NCBI GenBank assembly: GCA_944393215.1
Contig: CALXZL010000004.1
Coordinates: 62,001 to 126,000 of the forward strand
DNA length: 64,000 bases
Direction: 5' to 3'
Source of the DNA: an uncultured Alphaproteobacteria bacterium
Lineage (GTDB): Bacteria; Pseudomonadota; Alphaproteobacteria; RF32; CAG-239
In this document: piece after piece, positions 27,000 through 35,707 of the stretch
Layout: each line of letters begins with the position of its first letter
Numbering within the stretch: the first letter of the stretch is position 1
Notes under the pieces: model-generated
The model's database searches: none
Seen by the model: the letters and a program-made list of their open reading frames with translations, nothing else
What the model was told of the DNA's origin: nothing
Made by a program: the position numbers and the translations under genes

Positions 27000-27788
27000 A
27001 TGAATATAAAAAAACAAAAATTTTCGGGAGTAAGCCTCTTCACTCTGGCATTTTCTTTTTTGGCAATTTCCGATACATCGGCACAAACTTGTGCCACTCC
27101 GCCGACTTGTGAAAGTTTGGGATACACCTTAACCGCCAGTCAATGCACGGGCAGAACCGTTCTTAAATGTCCGCTCGATACATCTAAAATTTTTTGTGTT
27201 TCGGCTGCCGAAGCCGGAGAAACAACTGAATGCAGTAATGTCGGAGATATTCTTTATTCCGACATGAGTTGTTCAACCGCGCCGATATCCGGAAAAGTTG
27301 CCATCGGTGTGGTTGCTTCTCCGACACGTGGATTGGCTATTGCTTTGGAAGAAGGTATGGCGTAGTGGTCTGATAAGGATTTTGATATTCCAAATTTAAC
27401 AAACAATAGTAGTGCTCCAACAGCTGATTTTAGCGGTAAAAGCAATACTAAAACCATTGTTGACTATTGTAAAGCTAACAATAAAAGTTGTCCTGCCGCT
27501 GAATATGCTTATAATTATCGAACGGTGGGTACAGAAATCGGAGATTGGTATTTGCCGGCAGGAGGAGAACTGCAATCTATCTATATTAACAGAGTTAAGC
27601 TCAATGCAACGTTGCAAGCTTTAGGAAAACCACGGTTTAACACCACTGCTACCACTTCCAGTTATTACTGGTCTTCTTCCGAGTACACTAATGACGGCGC
27701 TTATGGTTTGAACTTTAATCATGGTGGGGGTTGGTACGGCGGCAATAAGAATATTCCTTTTTCTGTGCGTCCGGTTATAACTTACTAA
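27000..27788 (+). pseudogene. Cassette protein B2, interrupted by an in-frame amber stop
   Basis: The frame codes for a signal peptide, the same Cys module as B1 (CATPPTCESLGYTL...LKCPLDTS), then SGKVAIGVVASPTRGLAIALEEGMA and a TAG at 27363-27365. Without any frame change it continues for 140 codons, WSDKDFDIPNL..., to GDWYLPAGGELQSIY, YYWSSSEYTNDGAYGLNF and IPFSVRPVITY, which is a DUF1566/Lcl-type C-terminal domain. The stop therefore falls inside one domain. TAG is used as an ordinary stop by hydA and mreC, so recoding is unlikely; a recent nonsense mutation or a sequencing error is the simpler reading. The first 121 codons could still give a truncated product. Confidence 0.85.
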
Positions 27789-27790
27789 CA

Positions 27791-27824
27791 AAAAAATAAA
27801 CTCTCTTCGGAGAGTTTATTTTTT
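27791..27824. terminator. Bidirectional terminator with UUCG tetraloop
   Basis: A perfect 15-bp stem, AAAAAATAAACTCTC / GAGAGTTTATTTTTT, is closed by TTCG. It begins 2 bases after the B2 stop and overlaps the stop codon of the convergent 27816 gene. Confidence 0.92.
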
Positions 27825-29093
27825 AATACTGAAAATAGTTTTCCTGGGTTGAGCGGCAAGCAAGCGCTGAATATATCTTCCCTGATAAAGATTAATTCCG
27901 AGCGAATTTCCGATTTCCACCGCCTGAGGATCATCCACGCGGCATAAAATCATACGAGAACGCTCTGCCTTATTAACATAATCGGTAAAATGTTTGTCTT
28001 CGCGAATAATATCCATAAAAGACGGATGCCAAATAATTTTAATCAAATCGCTTTGCAAATTTTCCCGATCAATATACTGGAGCTTATCAACCGTAATTCC
28101 GTCGATACAAATTTTATATCCGCGATATTGAGCAAAAGTTTTGGCAAGAATAAAAGCTTTAATATCACTGAAAATATCAATAAGCTGAAATTCAAGCACA
28201 ATAGTCGAACGTTGCACCGGATTAATATTTTCATCAAATTCCAAAAAATCGTCCGACAACACGGTTGAAACATTTAAATTAAGGCTAAAATTGCTGGTCA
28301 GAGCCCCGTCATCATGGCGGCTTGAGTTTGCCAAAACACGTTTATCCAAAGTTTCGGTCAAATACATAAACAACCAAGGATTAGAAAACAAATCCACATC
28401 CGGCATAAGCATATCACGCAAATCGGCAATAGAAACAAAAACCTCATCAAAAATCATCTGGGGAGCAGATTTTCCGATAACGGCACACACTGACTGTCTT
28501 CGGATAAGGCTTGAAAAGTCCATCATGGAAAGAGCTTTTTGCATTTTAGAGAGGATTGTCGGCGTCAGCTCTCTTTTATTTCTATGTGCCCCCAAAATAC
28601 TTGCCGCCGGAGAATTTTGGGGTTTAAAATTTTGAGCCATTTTGGGCTGAAAATCAGTCACGCCTTCAGTTTTTGACTTTTTGACTAAAACTTTAAATTC
28701 TTCGGCTTGAGTTTGCAGTTGAAAAATTTCTGCCATACCGCTATGCAAAAGGTCGATAGAACTTCTGACTTTAGGATCATCATGGAACAAAAACTTCACT
28801 TTAACCAAGCATGCTTGCATTTCATCAAAAGCAGAAGATCCGAAAATAATAATCATATCTTCATTATCAAGAGTAAAGATCTCTCCCTTAGTTTTCTTCA
28901 CAATATTTTCAAAAGTTTCAATCAACGTACTTCTTTGAGAACTGCGCAAATTTTGGTTTTGCATTTTGCTGATAAACAAATACAGTGCTTGATAATTATC
29001 AATATTCGGACCAAGCTTATGCAAAAAATCCAGCACGGCGGTATCTTTTTGCGTAACGGCTGATACTTCCATATTTTTACTAAAAATCACCAT
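27816..29093 (-). CDS. Degenerate GGDEF/EAL-domain protein 1
   Basis: The 425-residue cytoplasmic protein has an N-terminal ~130 residues resembling a decayed GGDEF fold (EIFTLDNEDMIIIFG where GGDEF would be). Residues ~195-415 follow the EAL-domain layout: FDEVFVSIADL at the EAL position, FSLNLNVSTVLSDDFLEF, IVLEFQLIDIF, LQSDLIKIIW at the DxxKID position and GINLYQGRYIQ at the usual QGYYF. The Glu and Asp residues that bind metal and c-di-GMP are not conserved, so it is probably not an active phosphodiesterase. The paralogue lies 10 bp upstream on the same strand. A role as nucleotide sensor or protein scaffold is inference. Confidence 0.72.
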   Translation of the reverse strand: MVIFSKNMEVSAVTQKDTAVLDFLHKLGPNIDNYQALYLFISKMQNQNLRSSQRSTLIETFENIVKKTKGEIFTLDNEDMIIIFGSSAFDEMQACLVKVKFLFHDDPKVRSSIDLLHSGMAEIFQLQTQAEEFKVLVKKSKTEGVTDFQPKMAQNFKPQNSPAASILGAHRNKRELTPTILSKMQKALSMMDFSSLIRRQSVCAVIGKSAPQMIFDEVFVSIADLRDMLMPDVDLFSNPWLFMYLTETLDKRVLANSSRHDDGALTSNFSLNLNVSTVLSDDFLEFDENINPVQRSTIVLEFQLIDIFSDIKAFILAKTFAQYRGYKICIDGITVDKLQYIDRENLQSDLIKIIWHPSFMDIIREDKHFTDYVNKAERSRMILCRVDDPQAVEIGNSLGINLYQGRYIQRLLAAQPRKTIFSIKK

Positions 29094-29103
29094 AACATCT
29101 ATC

Positions 29104-30381
29104 CTAAAGCAAACTTTCCAAATAATCCTTCTGCGGACAACTTTCCCGATACCAACCGGAAAGCAAGCGCTTGCGTTTCAAGCAATCTGCTGCGGAACAA
29201 TTTTTTGCATTTGGACAATTCCGCCGCATCAAAGCCACTTCCAAATTATCAATATAACGTCCCTGAAAAGCGGTAATACCATATTTAACGCCCCATTTAA
29301 TAGCTTTATCATCTTCGCATTTGGCTAAGATAATATTATCGCGCCCGACATGAGAAATAATATTTTTCAACTCAACATTATTCATATCATATTCCAACAA
29401 AGGCTCCCAAAAAATTTTAATCAAATCGGGATCAAGACGAGCCACATTGAGCATTTTGAGTGTAACGGGAGAAACGGAATCAATAAGGAGCTTATGTCCG
29501 CCGCTTCTCAAAATTTCCTTAGCCTTAAAATAAGAGGGCAGATTATTAAAAACATCCATCAGTTGCACTTCAACAATCACTTTTTGATCGGGCTTCAAAA
29601 AATTCTTGGCAAAATCTACAAATGACTGAGAAAAGACAGAAGACAAATTGAGATTCAGGCTGATTTCTTTGGGCCAAATTTTAAGTTTTGAGGTAGAAAA
29701 GGCAGCAATGGTTTTGGCATCGAGGGCTTGCGTCAAATAATAAAAGAGCCAACGATTAGCCAACAAATCGAGACGAGGATCAAATTTTTTGACCAAATCT
29801 TTAACGGCAATAAAAAATTCTTGAAACCAAACATGGAAAGATCCGCCGGCACCGATACGCAACACACTTTGTCTTTTAACAATTTCACTGATATCAATAA
29901 AATCCAGCGACTTAATCAAATCGTCAATTTCATCAACCTTAACGGGACGTTTAATATCTTCCTCATTTTCATGAGTTATGGAAGAAGCCTGATCTTTGAG
30001 CTGAACCACATAGTCATAAAACTTTTGCAAATCGCGAGGAAAATCATATATTTCAAAAAAGTCCTGACTATCATGCGTATGCAAGATAGGATCTGTTGCC
30101 AAACCGTCACGAAGTTTCAACACGGCATCATCAATCACCTCATGCGTAATATTTCGCCCGAGGATAGCAAAATCTCCGTTAGAAAGGATAAACAAAGTTC
30201 CTCTGGCATTACCGGCAACACTGTCAAACAATTTAGAAAATATTTTAACAAACTCAGGATGTCTGTTTTTCGGCTTAAGCTTAGAAATATTAATATATAA
30301 AACGGAATAGCCGTTTGGACTACGCGCCACCCGATCCAAGGCTTCCAACAAATATTTTTCATATATAATATTTTTAACCAT
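29104..30381 (-). CDS. Degenerate GGDEF/EAL-domain protein 2
   Basis: This tandem paralogue of the 27816 gene also has 425 residues. The N-terminal part has LYINISKLKPKNRH and TLFILSNGDFAILG (GGDEF-like position); the C-terminal part has QEFFIAVKDLVKKFDPRLDLL, ISLNLNLSSVFSQSFVDF, VIVEVQLMDVF, DPDLIKIFW and YGITAFQGRYID. Canonical EAL, DDFG and KID residues are replaced, so catalysis is unlikely. It differs from protein 1 by a Cys-rich tail, NCPNAKNCSAADC...SC, that could bind zinc. The two genes probably form one transcript started in the AT-rich 222-bp gap before hydA, which holds nothing else I recognise. Confidence 0.72.
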   Translation of the reverse strand: MVKNIIYEKYLLEALDRVARSPNGYSVLYINISKLKPKNRHPEFVKIFSKLFDSVAGNARGTLFILSNGDFAILGRNITHEVIDDAVLKLRDGLATDPILHTHDSQDFFEIYDFPRDLQKFYDYVVQLKDQASSITHENEEDIKRPVKVDEIDDLIKSLDFIDISEIVKRQSVLRIGAGGSFHVWFQEFFIAVKDLVKKFDPRLDLLANRWLFYYLTQALDAKTIAAFSTSKLKIWPKEISLNLNLSSVFSQSFVDFAKNFLKPDQKVIVEVQLMDVFNNLPSYFKAKEILRSGGHKLLIDSVSPVTLKMLNVARLDPDLIKIFWEPLLEYDMNNVELKNIISHVGRDNIILAKCEDDKAIKWGVKYGITAFQGRYIDNLEVALMRRNCPNAKNCSAADCLKRKRLLSGWYRESCPQKDYLESLL

Positions 30382-30603
30382 TACCTTTTTTCCCTAAGAC
30401 AACAATTATAATATAATTATCTCATTATGTTATGGCAAGACAATTACTTTTTTGCTAACAAGGATAAAAAAATAATCAAGAAAGCAGATATAGAAACAAA
30501 AAAATCATTTTTTGCCTTGACGGAAGATATTCCTGTGTTAAAAAGTTGATATAAAAACAAGAAATAAGAACTTAAAATCAACTAAACTATAAGGAAGAAA
30601 ACA

Positions 30604-32073
30604 TTGTTAACACCAAAAAACAACGCCAATTTTATGCGTGCAAAAATATTGATAGAAGTAGCCAAACACTATTTTGACAACAAATTTGCCAATGCCGATA
30701 AAATTCCCGCAGATATAAAGCCGGATGATTCCACCCCCTTCCGCGGTTCTTTAAACAAAGACCGCCAAATCATCAGAGAACAATGTCTTACTTCCATGGG
30801 TTTCAGTCCGGATGACGGGATCGATGCCGATTCACATACATTGGCAGAGTTTGGAAAAATGGCACTGGAAAGAAAAGTTTTGGTTGCCAGCCAAATTGCC
30901 GTTATTCCGGAAGCCTGCAACAGATGCGCCAAACCGCACCACGTAGTCACCAACATGTGCCAAGGATGTTTTGCACGTCCCTGTCAGGAAAACTGCCCCA
31001 AAAAAGCCATAAGTTTTGTAAACGGCAAAGCATTTATTGATGAAAGTTTGTGCATCAACTGCGGAATTTGTAAGGATTCGTGCCCATACGGAGCCATAAT
31101 CAAGACCAAACTCCCCTGTGAAGATGCTTGCCCGGTCGGCGCTATCAGCAAAGATGAAAACGGGATTGAACATATTGATCACGAAAAATGCATTTCTTGC
31201 GGCAAATGTTTGGCATCTTGTCCCTTTGGAGCAATTGTTGAACGCTCACAAATGGTTGATGTTTTAAGACAAATTCATGACACGGAAAATAAAGTCATCG
31301 CCATGGTTGCCCCCGCCGTAATTGGTCAATTTAACGGCAAACCGCAAAACTTAGTTGCCGCCTTAAAGAAGATTGGTTTTGATGAAGTTGTAGAAGTTGC
31401 GGTAGGTGCCGATATCACCACCCAGAAGGAAGCTGCCGAATTTCTGGAAAGGATGAAGGAAGGAGCCAATTTCATGACCACCTCATGCTGTCCGGCATAT
31501 TTCCGCGCGGCAGATATTCATATTCCAGAGCTGAAACCTTTTGTTTCCAGCACGCACACCCCAATGTATTATACGGCAGAATTAATCAAGAAGGAACAAC
31601 CGGATTGCATTGCCGTATTTGTTGGTCCTTGCTTGGCAAAACGTGTTGAAGCTGAATCCGATCCTTATGTGGATTATGTTTTGACCTTTGAAGAAATAGC
31701 TGCAATGTTTATAGCTCAAAACATTGATGTAACCACGGCGGGAGAAGCTGAATTTTCAAAAGTTTCTTGTGCTCAAGGTCGTTTATTCCCGGTCAGCGGC
31801 GGCGTTGCCGGAGCTGTCCAATCTTTGGTTGAAGACAAAACAGATTTTCGTCCCGAAAAGATTGACGGTTTGACCAAAGATAGTGTCAAATTATTAAAAC
31901 GCTATGCACAAAAAGGCTCAGAAAACAACATGATTGAAGTCATGTGCTGTGAAGGCGGTTGCGTATCCGGTCCGGGGTGTGTTGCTTTAGCCAAAAAAGC
32001 AGCCCGAAGCATTGAGACTTATGCTGCAACCGGAGACAAATTAACTTTTGAAACCAAAGTCGGTGAAAAATAG
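30604..32073 (+). CDS. Monomeric [FeFe] hydrogenase, group B-like
   Basis: The 489-residue iron-sulfur enzyme would interconvert protons/electrons and H2. It starts at TTG 30604 with AAGGAAG upstream; an in-frame ATG at 30634 is an alternative. The N-terminal part carries a Cys cluster (CNRCAK..CQGCFARPCQENCP, ~105-132) and 4Fe-4S ferredoxin motifs CINCGICKDSCP (150-161) and CISCGKCLASCP (196-207). The H-cluster motifs are L1 TSCCPAY (293-299), L2 GPCLAKR (341-347, lacking the Met of MPC) and L3 MCCEGGCVSGPGC (447-459), the pattern of group B enzymes rather than the well-studied group A. No hydE, hydF or hydG is in the window. A single-gene unit with its own terminator, ending in TAG. Confidence 0.92.
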   Translation: MLTPKNNANFMRAKILIEVAKHYFDNKFANADKIPADIKPDDSTPFRGSLNKDRQIIREQCLTSMGFSPDDGIDADSHTLAEFGKMALERKVLVASQIAVIPEACNRCAKPHHVVTNMCQGCFARPCQENCPKKAISFVNGKAFIDESLCINCGICKDSCPYGAIIKTKLPCEDACPVGAISKDENGIEHIDHEKCISCGKCLASCPFGAIVERSQMVDVLRQIHDTENKVIAMVAPAVIGQFNGKPQNLVAALKKIGFDEVVEVAVGADITTQKEAAEFLERMKEGANFMTTSCCPAYFRAADIHIPELKPFVSSTHTPMYYTAELIKKEQPDCIAVFVGPCLAKRVEAESDPYVDYVLTFEEIAAMFIAQNIDVTTAGEAEFSKVSCAQGRLFPVSGGVAGAVQSLVEDKTDFRPEKIDGLTKDSVKLLKRYAQKGSENNMIEVMCCEGGCVSGPGCVALAKKAARSIETYAATGDKLTFETKVGEK

Positions 32074-32084
32074 TTTTTATAAAT

Positions 32085-32117
32085 AAAAAAAGCTTGGATA
32101 ATCTCCAAGCTTTTTTT
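32085..32117. terminator. Terminator between the hydrogenase and rodA
   Basis: A perfect 14-bp stem (A7-GCTTGGA / TCCAAGC-T7) has a TAATC loop. It lies 11 bp after the hydrogenase stop and 20 bp before the convergent rodA stop, so it can serve both. Confidence 0.92.
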
Positions 32118-32136
32118 CAACACAAAAATTATGTAT

Positions 32137-33276
32137 TTATTCCTTCCCAAGTGCCACATTTTTATTAATATAAACACAAAGAATAATTCCGAAGGAAGAC
32201 ATAACCGAAAGCATCACCGTTCCACCGTAAGAAATAAGCGGAAGCGGAATACCCACCACCGGCAACATTCCCAACACCATGGAAATATTGATAAAAATAT
32301 AAAGAAAATAGTTACAAGCCAAGCCGATTGCAACCAATTTTCCAAAATAGCTATTACTCTTTAAGGCAAAAGAATACGTATAAGCAATAATCAAAAAATT
32401 AATCACGACCACAAAAACGGCACCAATCATACCAAACTCTTCGGAAAGCATGGTAAAAATAAAATCAGTATGTTTTTCGGGCAGAAAATTCAAGTGGCTT
32501 TGCGTTCCCTTCAAAAACCCCTTACCGAATACACCGCCGGAACCCAGCGCAATTTTAGACTGAATAATATGATAACCGGCACCGAGAGGATCTCGTTCCG
32601 GATCAAGAAAAGTCAGGATTCGATTTTTTTGATATCCGTGCAAAAACTGCCAAGCAATCGGCATTGCCAATAAGCCCACCAAAATCACAACGCCGAACTT
32701 CCAAAGTTGCACCCCGACAATAAAGAAAATCATACCTGCGGTAAATAAAAGCATCAACGCCGTTCCCAAATCGGGTTGTATCATAACCAAAAAAGCCGGA
32801 AAAAGCGTCATCAATGCCGGAGGAATAATTCCGCGAATACTTTCAATGGCTTGCAACGAGGATGTGTGAAAATAGCGAGCCAAAGCCAAAACCAATGCAA
32901 TTTTCATCAACTCGGAAGGCTGAATTTTAATCACCCCCAAATTAATCCAACGTTGAGCTCCCATACCGATATGTCCTTCAACTTCCACCACAATCAAAAG
33001 GAAAAGAGAGGCAAAATAAAACAAATAGGCATAACGCATAAAGATGCGAATATCCAGCATTGCCAAGGCAATCATAATACAAAAACCAAAGGCAAAGCGT
33101 ATCAAATGATTAAGAGCCCACGGACTCCAGCTTCCGTTTGCGGCAGAATACAGCATTGTTACACCTGTTGCCGCCATAAGAGATATCAGCAAAAGATACA
33201 TAAAATTCAAATTAAAGAATTTTTCTGTCAAAGACATGGATTGATTTTTAATGGTCGTTTCATAAAATTTATACAT
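32137..33276 (-). CDS. rodA: RodA, SEDS peptidoglycan glycosyltransferase of the elongasome
   Basis: This polytopic membrane protein polymerises lipid II for lateral wall growth with PBP2. It has 379 residues with about ten hydrophobic segments; SEDS motifs include QRWINLGVIKIQPSELMKIALV, MIQPDLGTALM, GKGFLKGTQSHLNFLPEKHTDFIF and VVGIPLPLISYGGT. The GIPLP form and position next to mrdA mark it as RodA rather than FtsW. An in-frame ATG at 33237 is an alternative start. It is the last gene of mreBCD-mrdA-rodA. Confidence 0.97.
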   Translation of the reverse strand: MYKFYETTIKNQSMSLTEKFFNLNFMYLLLISLMAATGVTMLYSAANGSWSPWALNHLIRFAFGFCIMIALAMLDIRIFMRYAYLFYFASLFLLIVVEVEGHIGMGAQRWINLGVIKIQPSELMKIALVLALARYFHTSSLQAIESIRGIIPPALMTLFPAFLVMIQPDLGTALMLLFTAGMIFFIVGVQLWKFGVVILVGLLAMPIAWQFLHGYQKNRILTFLDPERDPLGAGYHIIQSKIALGSGGVFGKGFLKGTQSHLNFLPEKHTDFIFTMLSEEFGMIGAVFVVVINFLIIAYTYSFALKSNSYFGKLVAIGLACNYFLYIFINISMVLGMLPVVGIPLPLISYGGTVMLSVMSSFGIILCVYINKNVALGKE

Positions 33277-33291
33277 TGGCGTCTCTTGTCT

Positions 33292-35148
33292 TTAGGGTTT
33301 AATTGGAGCCTCTGTTTTGGGTTTAATACCATGTAGGCTTTGATCCAGTTTTACGGCTTCCAATAAAATTTTGCTTGCAATCGGAGCAGCCGCTTTTGAA
33401 CCGCCGCCGCCATGCTCTACCAAAACGGCAACGGCATATTTGGGGTTATCTGCGGGGGCATAACCGACAAACACGCCATGGTCACGATATTTCCAAGGCA
33501 ATTCTTCTTGTTTCAAAATACGGTTTTGTCTTTCCTTCATGGTAATACGACGCACTTGGGTAGAACCAGTTTTACCTGCCATTTTAATTCCGTGATAATC
33601 AAATCTGGAACCATATGCGGTCGCACCGGGAACATTAACCACCTCATACATTCCCTCTTTAACCATATCCAGATAGTTTTGATTAACATTAATTTTTTTA
33701 ATATGCCTTTTCTCATCATTTGTCAGTTTTGAAAAAGTCGGTTTGACCTCATAACCCCCGTTAGCAACTCTGGCAACCATGGTAGCCAACTGCAACGGAG
33801 TTGTTAAAATATATCCCTGCCCGATACCGGAAATCAAACTTTCACCTTGTTGCCAAGGTTCGCCGAAACGTTTCAACTTCCATGCTTTATCGGGAATAAG
33901 ACCGGATTTTTCATTTTCGAGACCAACATTTATCTTGCTGCCCAAACCAAAACGACGAGCCATATCGGCAATTTTCTCAATTCCCAAACGCAAAGCTGTT
34001 TCATAAAAGAAAATATCACAAGAATGCTTTAACGCCTCAATCACATTTAAATAACCATGTCCGATTCGTTTCCAACAGTGGAAGGTATGTGTTCCCAGTG
34101 TCATTTTAGCAGCACAGAAAAAGCGCGTATCCGGTTTAATGGTCGCCGATTCCAAAGCCGCTAAAGCCGTAATAATTTTAAAAGTAGAACCGGGAGAATA
34201 TTGTCCTGAAATAGCTTTATTACTAAGCGGATTTTTTTCATTTGAAATGAGTTCCTTCCATTGAGTATTACTGATTCCCTGAGAAAATGCATTAGGATCA
34301 AAGGAAGGAGCCGAAACAAAAGCCAAAATCTCACCGCTATTCACATCCAACAAAATAGCTGCTCCGCTATGATCTTGTTCTGAAAATAAATCATAAGCTT
34401 TTTCTTGCAATCGAGCATCCAAAGTCAAATCCACTCTTTCTCCGGGGATTCCTTCATTTTTTTCAATTTCCTTCATGACGCGCCCATAGGCATTAACTTC
34501 GGATTTTAAGTTACCGCCCTTCCCACGCAATTTCTTCTCAAACAACTTCTCAATTCCTGATTTACCGATTTTAAAACCCGGAACCTCCAAAAGCGGATCA
34601 TCTTTTACATCTTTTTCGGAAACAGCAGCAACATAGCCCAAGACATGCGCCATTTTTTCGCCGTAAGGATAATATCTGGAAAGCCCTTCATCAATAATAA
34701 TTCCGGGCAAATCTGGAGCATTAAGCTGAATTTTTGAAACTTCTTCCCAAGAAAGATTATCTTTAATTTTAATCGGCACAAAACTTTTATTAGACTTCAA
34801 ATCTTTCTTAATTCTCTGTTCTTCGGCTTCGCTCAGAGGCATAATTTTTTTGAAAGCATCCAATGTCTGTTGCAAATTAGGTGTTTGCTCCGCCACAATA
34901 AGAGCTTGAAAATTTTGCCGGTTTGTAGCAATAACGACACCGTTTCTATCATAAATCAAACCTCTCGGCGGCACCAAAAGTCGTGTAGAGATTCGGTTTT
35001 CATCTGCCAAAGTTTTATACTTATCTGCCTGAAAAACCTGCAAATAATAAAGCCTGACAATAATGCACAAAAGCAGGACAAATTTTCCCAAAGCAACGAT
35101 AAGAGAACGATTAATTAGTACCTTTCCTTTGTCATTATCTCGATTCAT
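33292..35148 (-). CDS. mrdA: Penicillin-binding protein 2 (elongasome transpeptidase)
   Basis: This class B PBP cross-links peptidoglycan during elongation. The 618-residue protein has an N-terminal membrane anchor (SLIVALGKFVLLLCIIVRLYYLQVF), the pedestal domain with PPRGLIYDRNGVVIATN, and the transpeptidase domain with the SxxK nucleophile in SPGSTFKIITAL, HSCDIFFY in the SxN position and KTGSTQ as the KTG triad. The stop of mreD lies one base before its ATG, and rodA follows by 15 bp. Confidence 0.97.
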   Translation of the reverse strand: MNRDNDKGKVLINRSLIVALGKFVLLLCIIVRLYYLQVFQADKYKTLADENRISTRLLVPPRGLIYDRNGVVIATNRQNFQALIVAEQTPNLQQTLDAFKKIMPLSEAEEQRIKKDLKSNKSFVPIKIKDNLSWEEVSKIQLNAPDLPGIIIDEGLSRYYPYGEKMAHVLGYVAAVSEKDVKDDPLLEVPGFKIGKSGIEKLFEKKLRGKGGNLKSEVNAYGRVMKEIEKNEGIPGERVDLTLDARLQEKAYDLFSEQDHSGAAILLDVNSGEILAFVSAPSFDPNAFSQGISNTQWKELISNEKNPLSNKAISGQYSPGSTFKIITALAALESATIKPDTRFFCAAKMTLGTHTFHCWKRIGHGYLNVIEALKHSCDIFFYETALRLGIEKIADMARRFGLGSKINVGLENEKSGLIPDKAWKLKRFGEPWQQGESLISGIGQGYILTTPLQLATMVARVANGGYEVKPTFSKLTNDEKRHIKKINVNQNYLDMVKEGMYEVVNVPGATAYGSRFDYHGIKMAGKTGSTQVRRITMKERQNRILKQEELPWKYRDHGVFVGYAPADNPKYAVAVLVEHGGGGSKAAAPIASKILLEAVKLDQSLHGIKPKTEAPIKP

Positions 35149-35149
35149 A

Positions 35150-35707
35150 TTACGCCTCGTCTTGAATCAAATAGTTTTGCACAAAAGCATTCAACAATGA
35201 CAAAATCGGATAAGCTGCCACAGAAAAACAATAACTGAACATCACCGGAACAAAAGGCAAAAATTGACTGTAATAAATTGAAACCACCAACCACTTACAA
35301 ATTAAAGTCAAAAAGGATAAAATAGCAAACCCATACCACGTCACAATAAAAGGTTTACCGTTAAAAAAGCGTCCCAAGTTCAAAAGCAACATATAAAGAA
35401 CCAATAAAGAAAAAAGATTTGTTCCCATAGGCACGGAACTTAAAATATCTTCAAGAATTCCTAAAATAGAAACCGAAAACAAATTAAAAATATCGGGACG
35501 ATGAATAATCCAATAATAAACACAAACCAAACCAACCGCCGGTCTGATATTTGAAGATAGAATAAAATTTAAAGGAATATAAGACAATAAAATCAGCAAC
35601 AAAGAAAAACACATCGGCGTCAATCGCTGAAAATAGCTTTTAACACTTTCAGCCATTTCATCTTGCATAACGGTCCGATCATTAATGGATTGAAGACGCC
35701 TACTCAT
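35150..35707 (-). CDS. mreD: Rod shape-determining protein MreD
   Basis: This is a small integral membrane protein of the elongasome, 185 residues from the ATG at 35707. That start overlaps the end of mreC as ATGAGTAG and has GAGGG about 10 bases upstream; an in-frame upstream codon at 35749 would overlap mreC further without better support. There are five to six hydrophobic segments and the family feature GILEDILSSVPMGTNLFSLL. It lies between mreC and mrdA. Confidence 0.92.
   Translation of the reverse strand: MSRRLQSINDRTVMQDEMAESVKSYFQRLTPMCFSLLLILLSYIPLNFILSSNIRPAVGLVCVYYWIIHRPDIFNLFSVSILGILEDILSSVPMGTNLFSLLVLYMLLLNLGRFFNGKPFIVTWYGFAILSFLTLICKWLVVSIYYSQFLPFVPVMFSYCFSVAAYPILSLLNAFVQNYLIQDEA

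Noticed and set aside
27363-27365. Genetic-code recoding of TAG to an amino acid
   Set aside because: TAG ends hydA (32071-32073) and mreC (35700-35702) in this window, where reading through would run into unrelated sequence or the next gene, so amber is a normal stop here.
5241-27788. Cassettes as an insertion sequence or composite transposon
   Set aside because: No transposase, terminal inverted repeats or target-site duplication are visible; the repeats are two direct copies of a leader plus protein gene.
30382-30603. tRNA, small RNA or FNR box in the gap before hydA
   Set aside because: No cloverleaf, no TTGAT-N4-ATCAA site and no strong hairpin can be made out in the 222-bp AT-rich gap.
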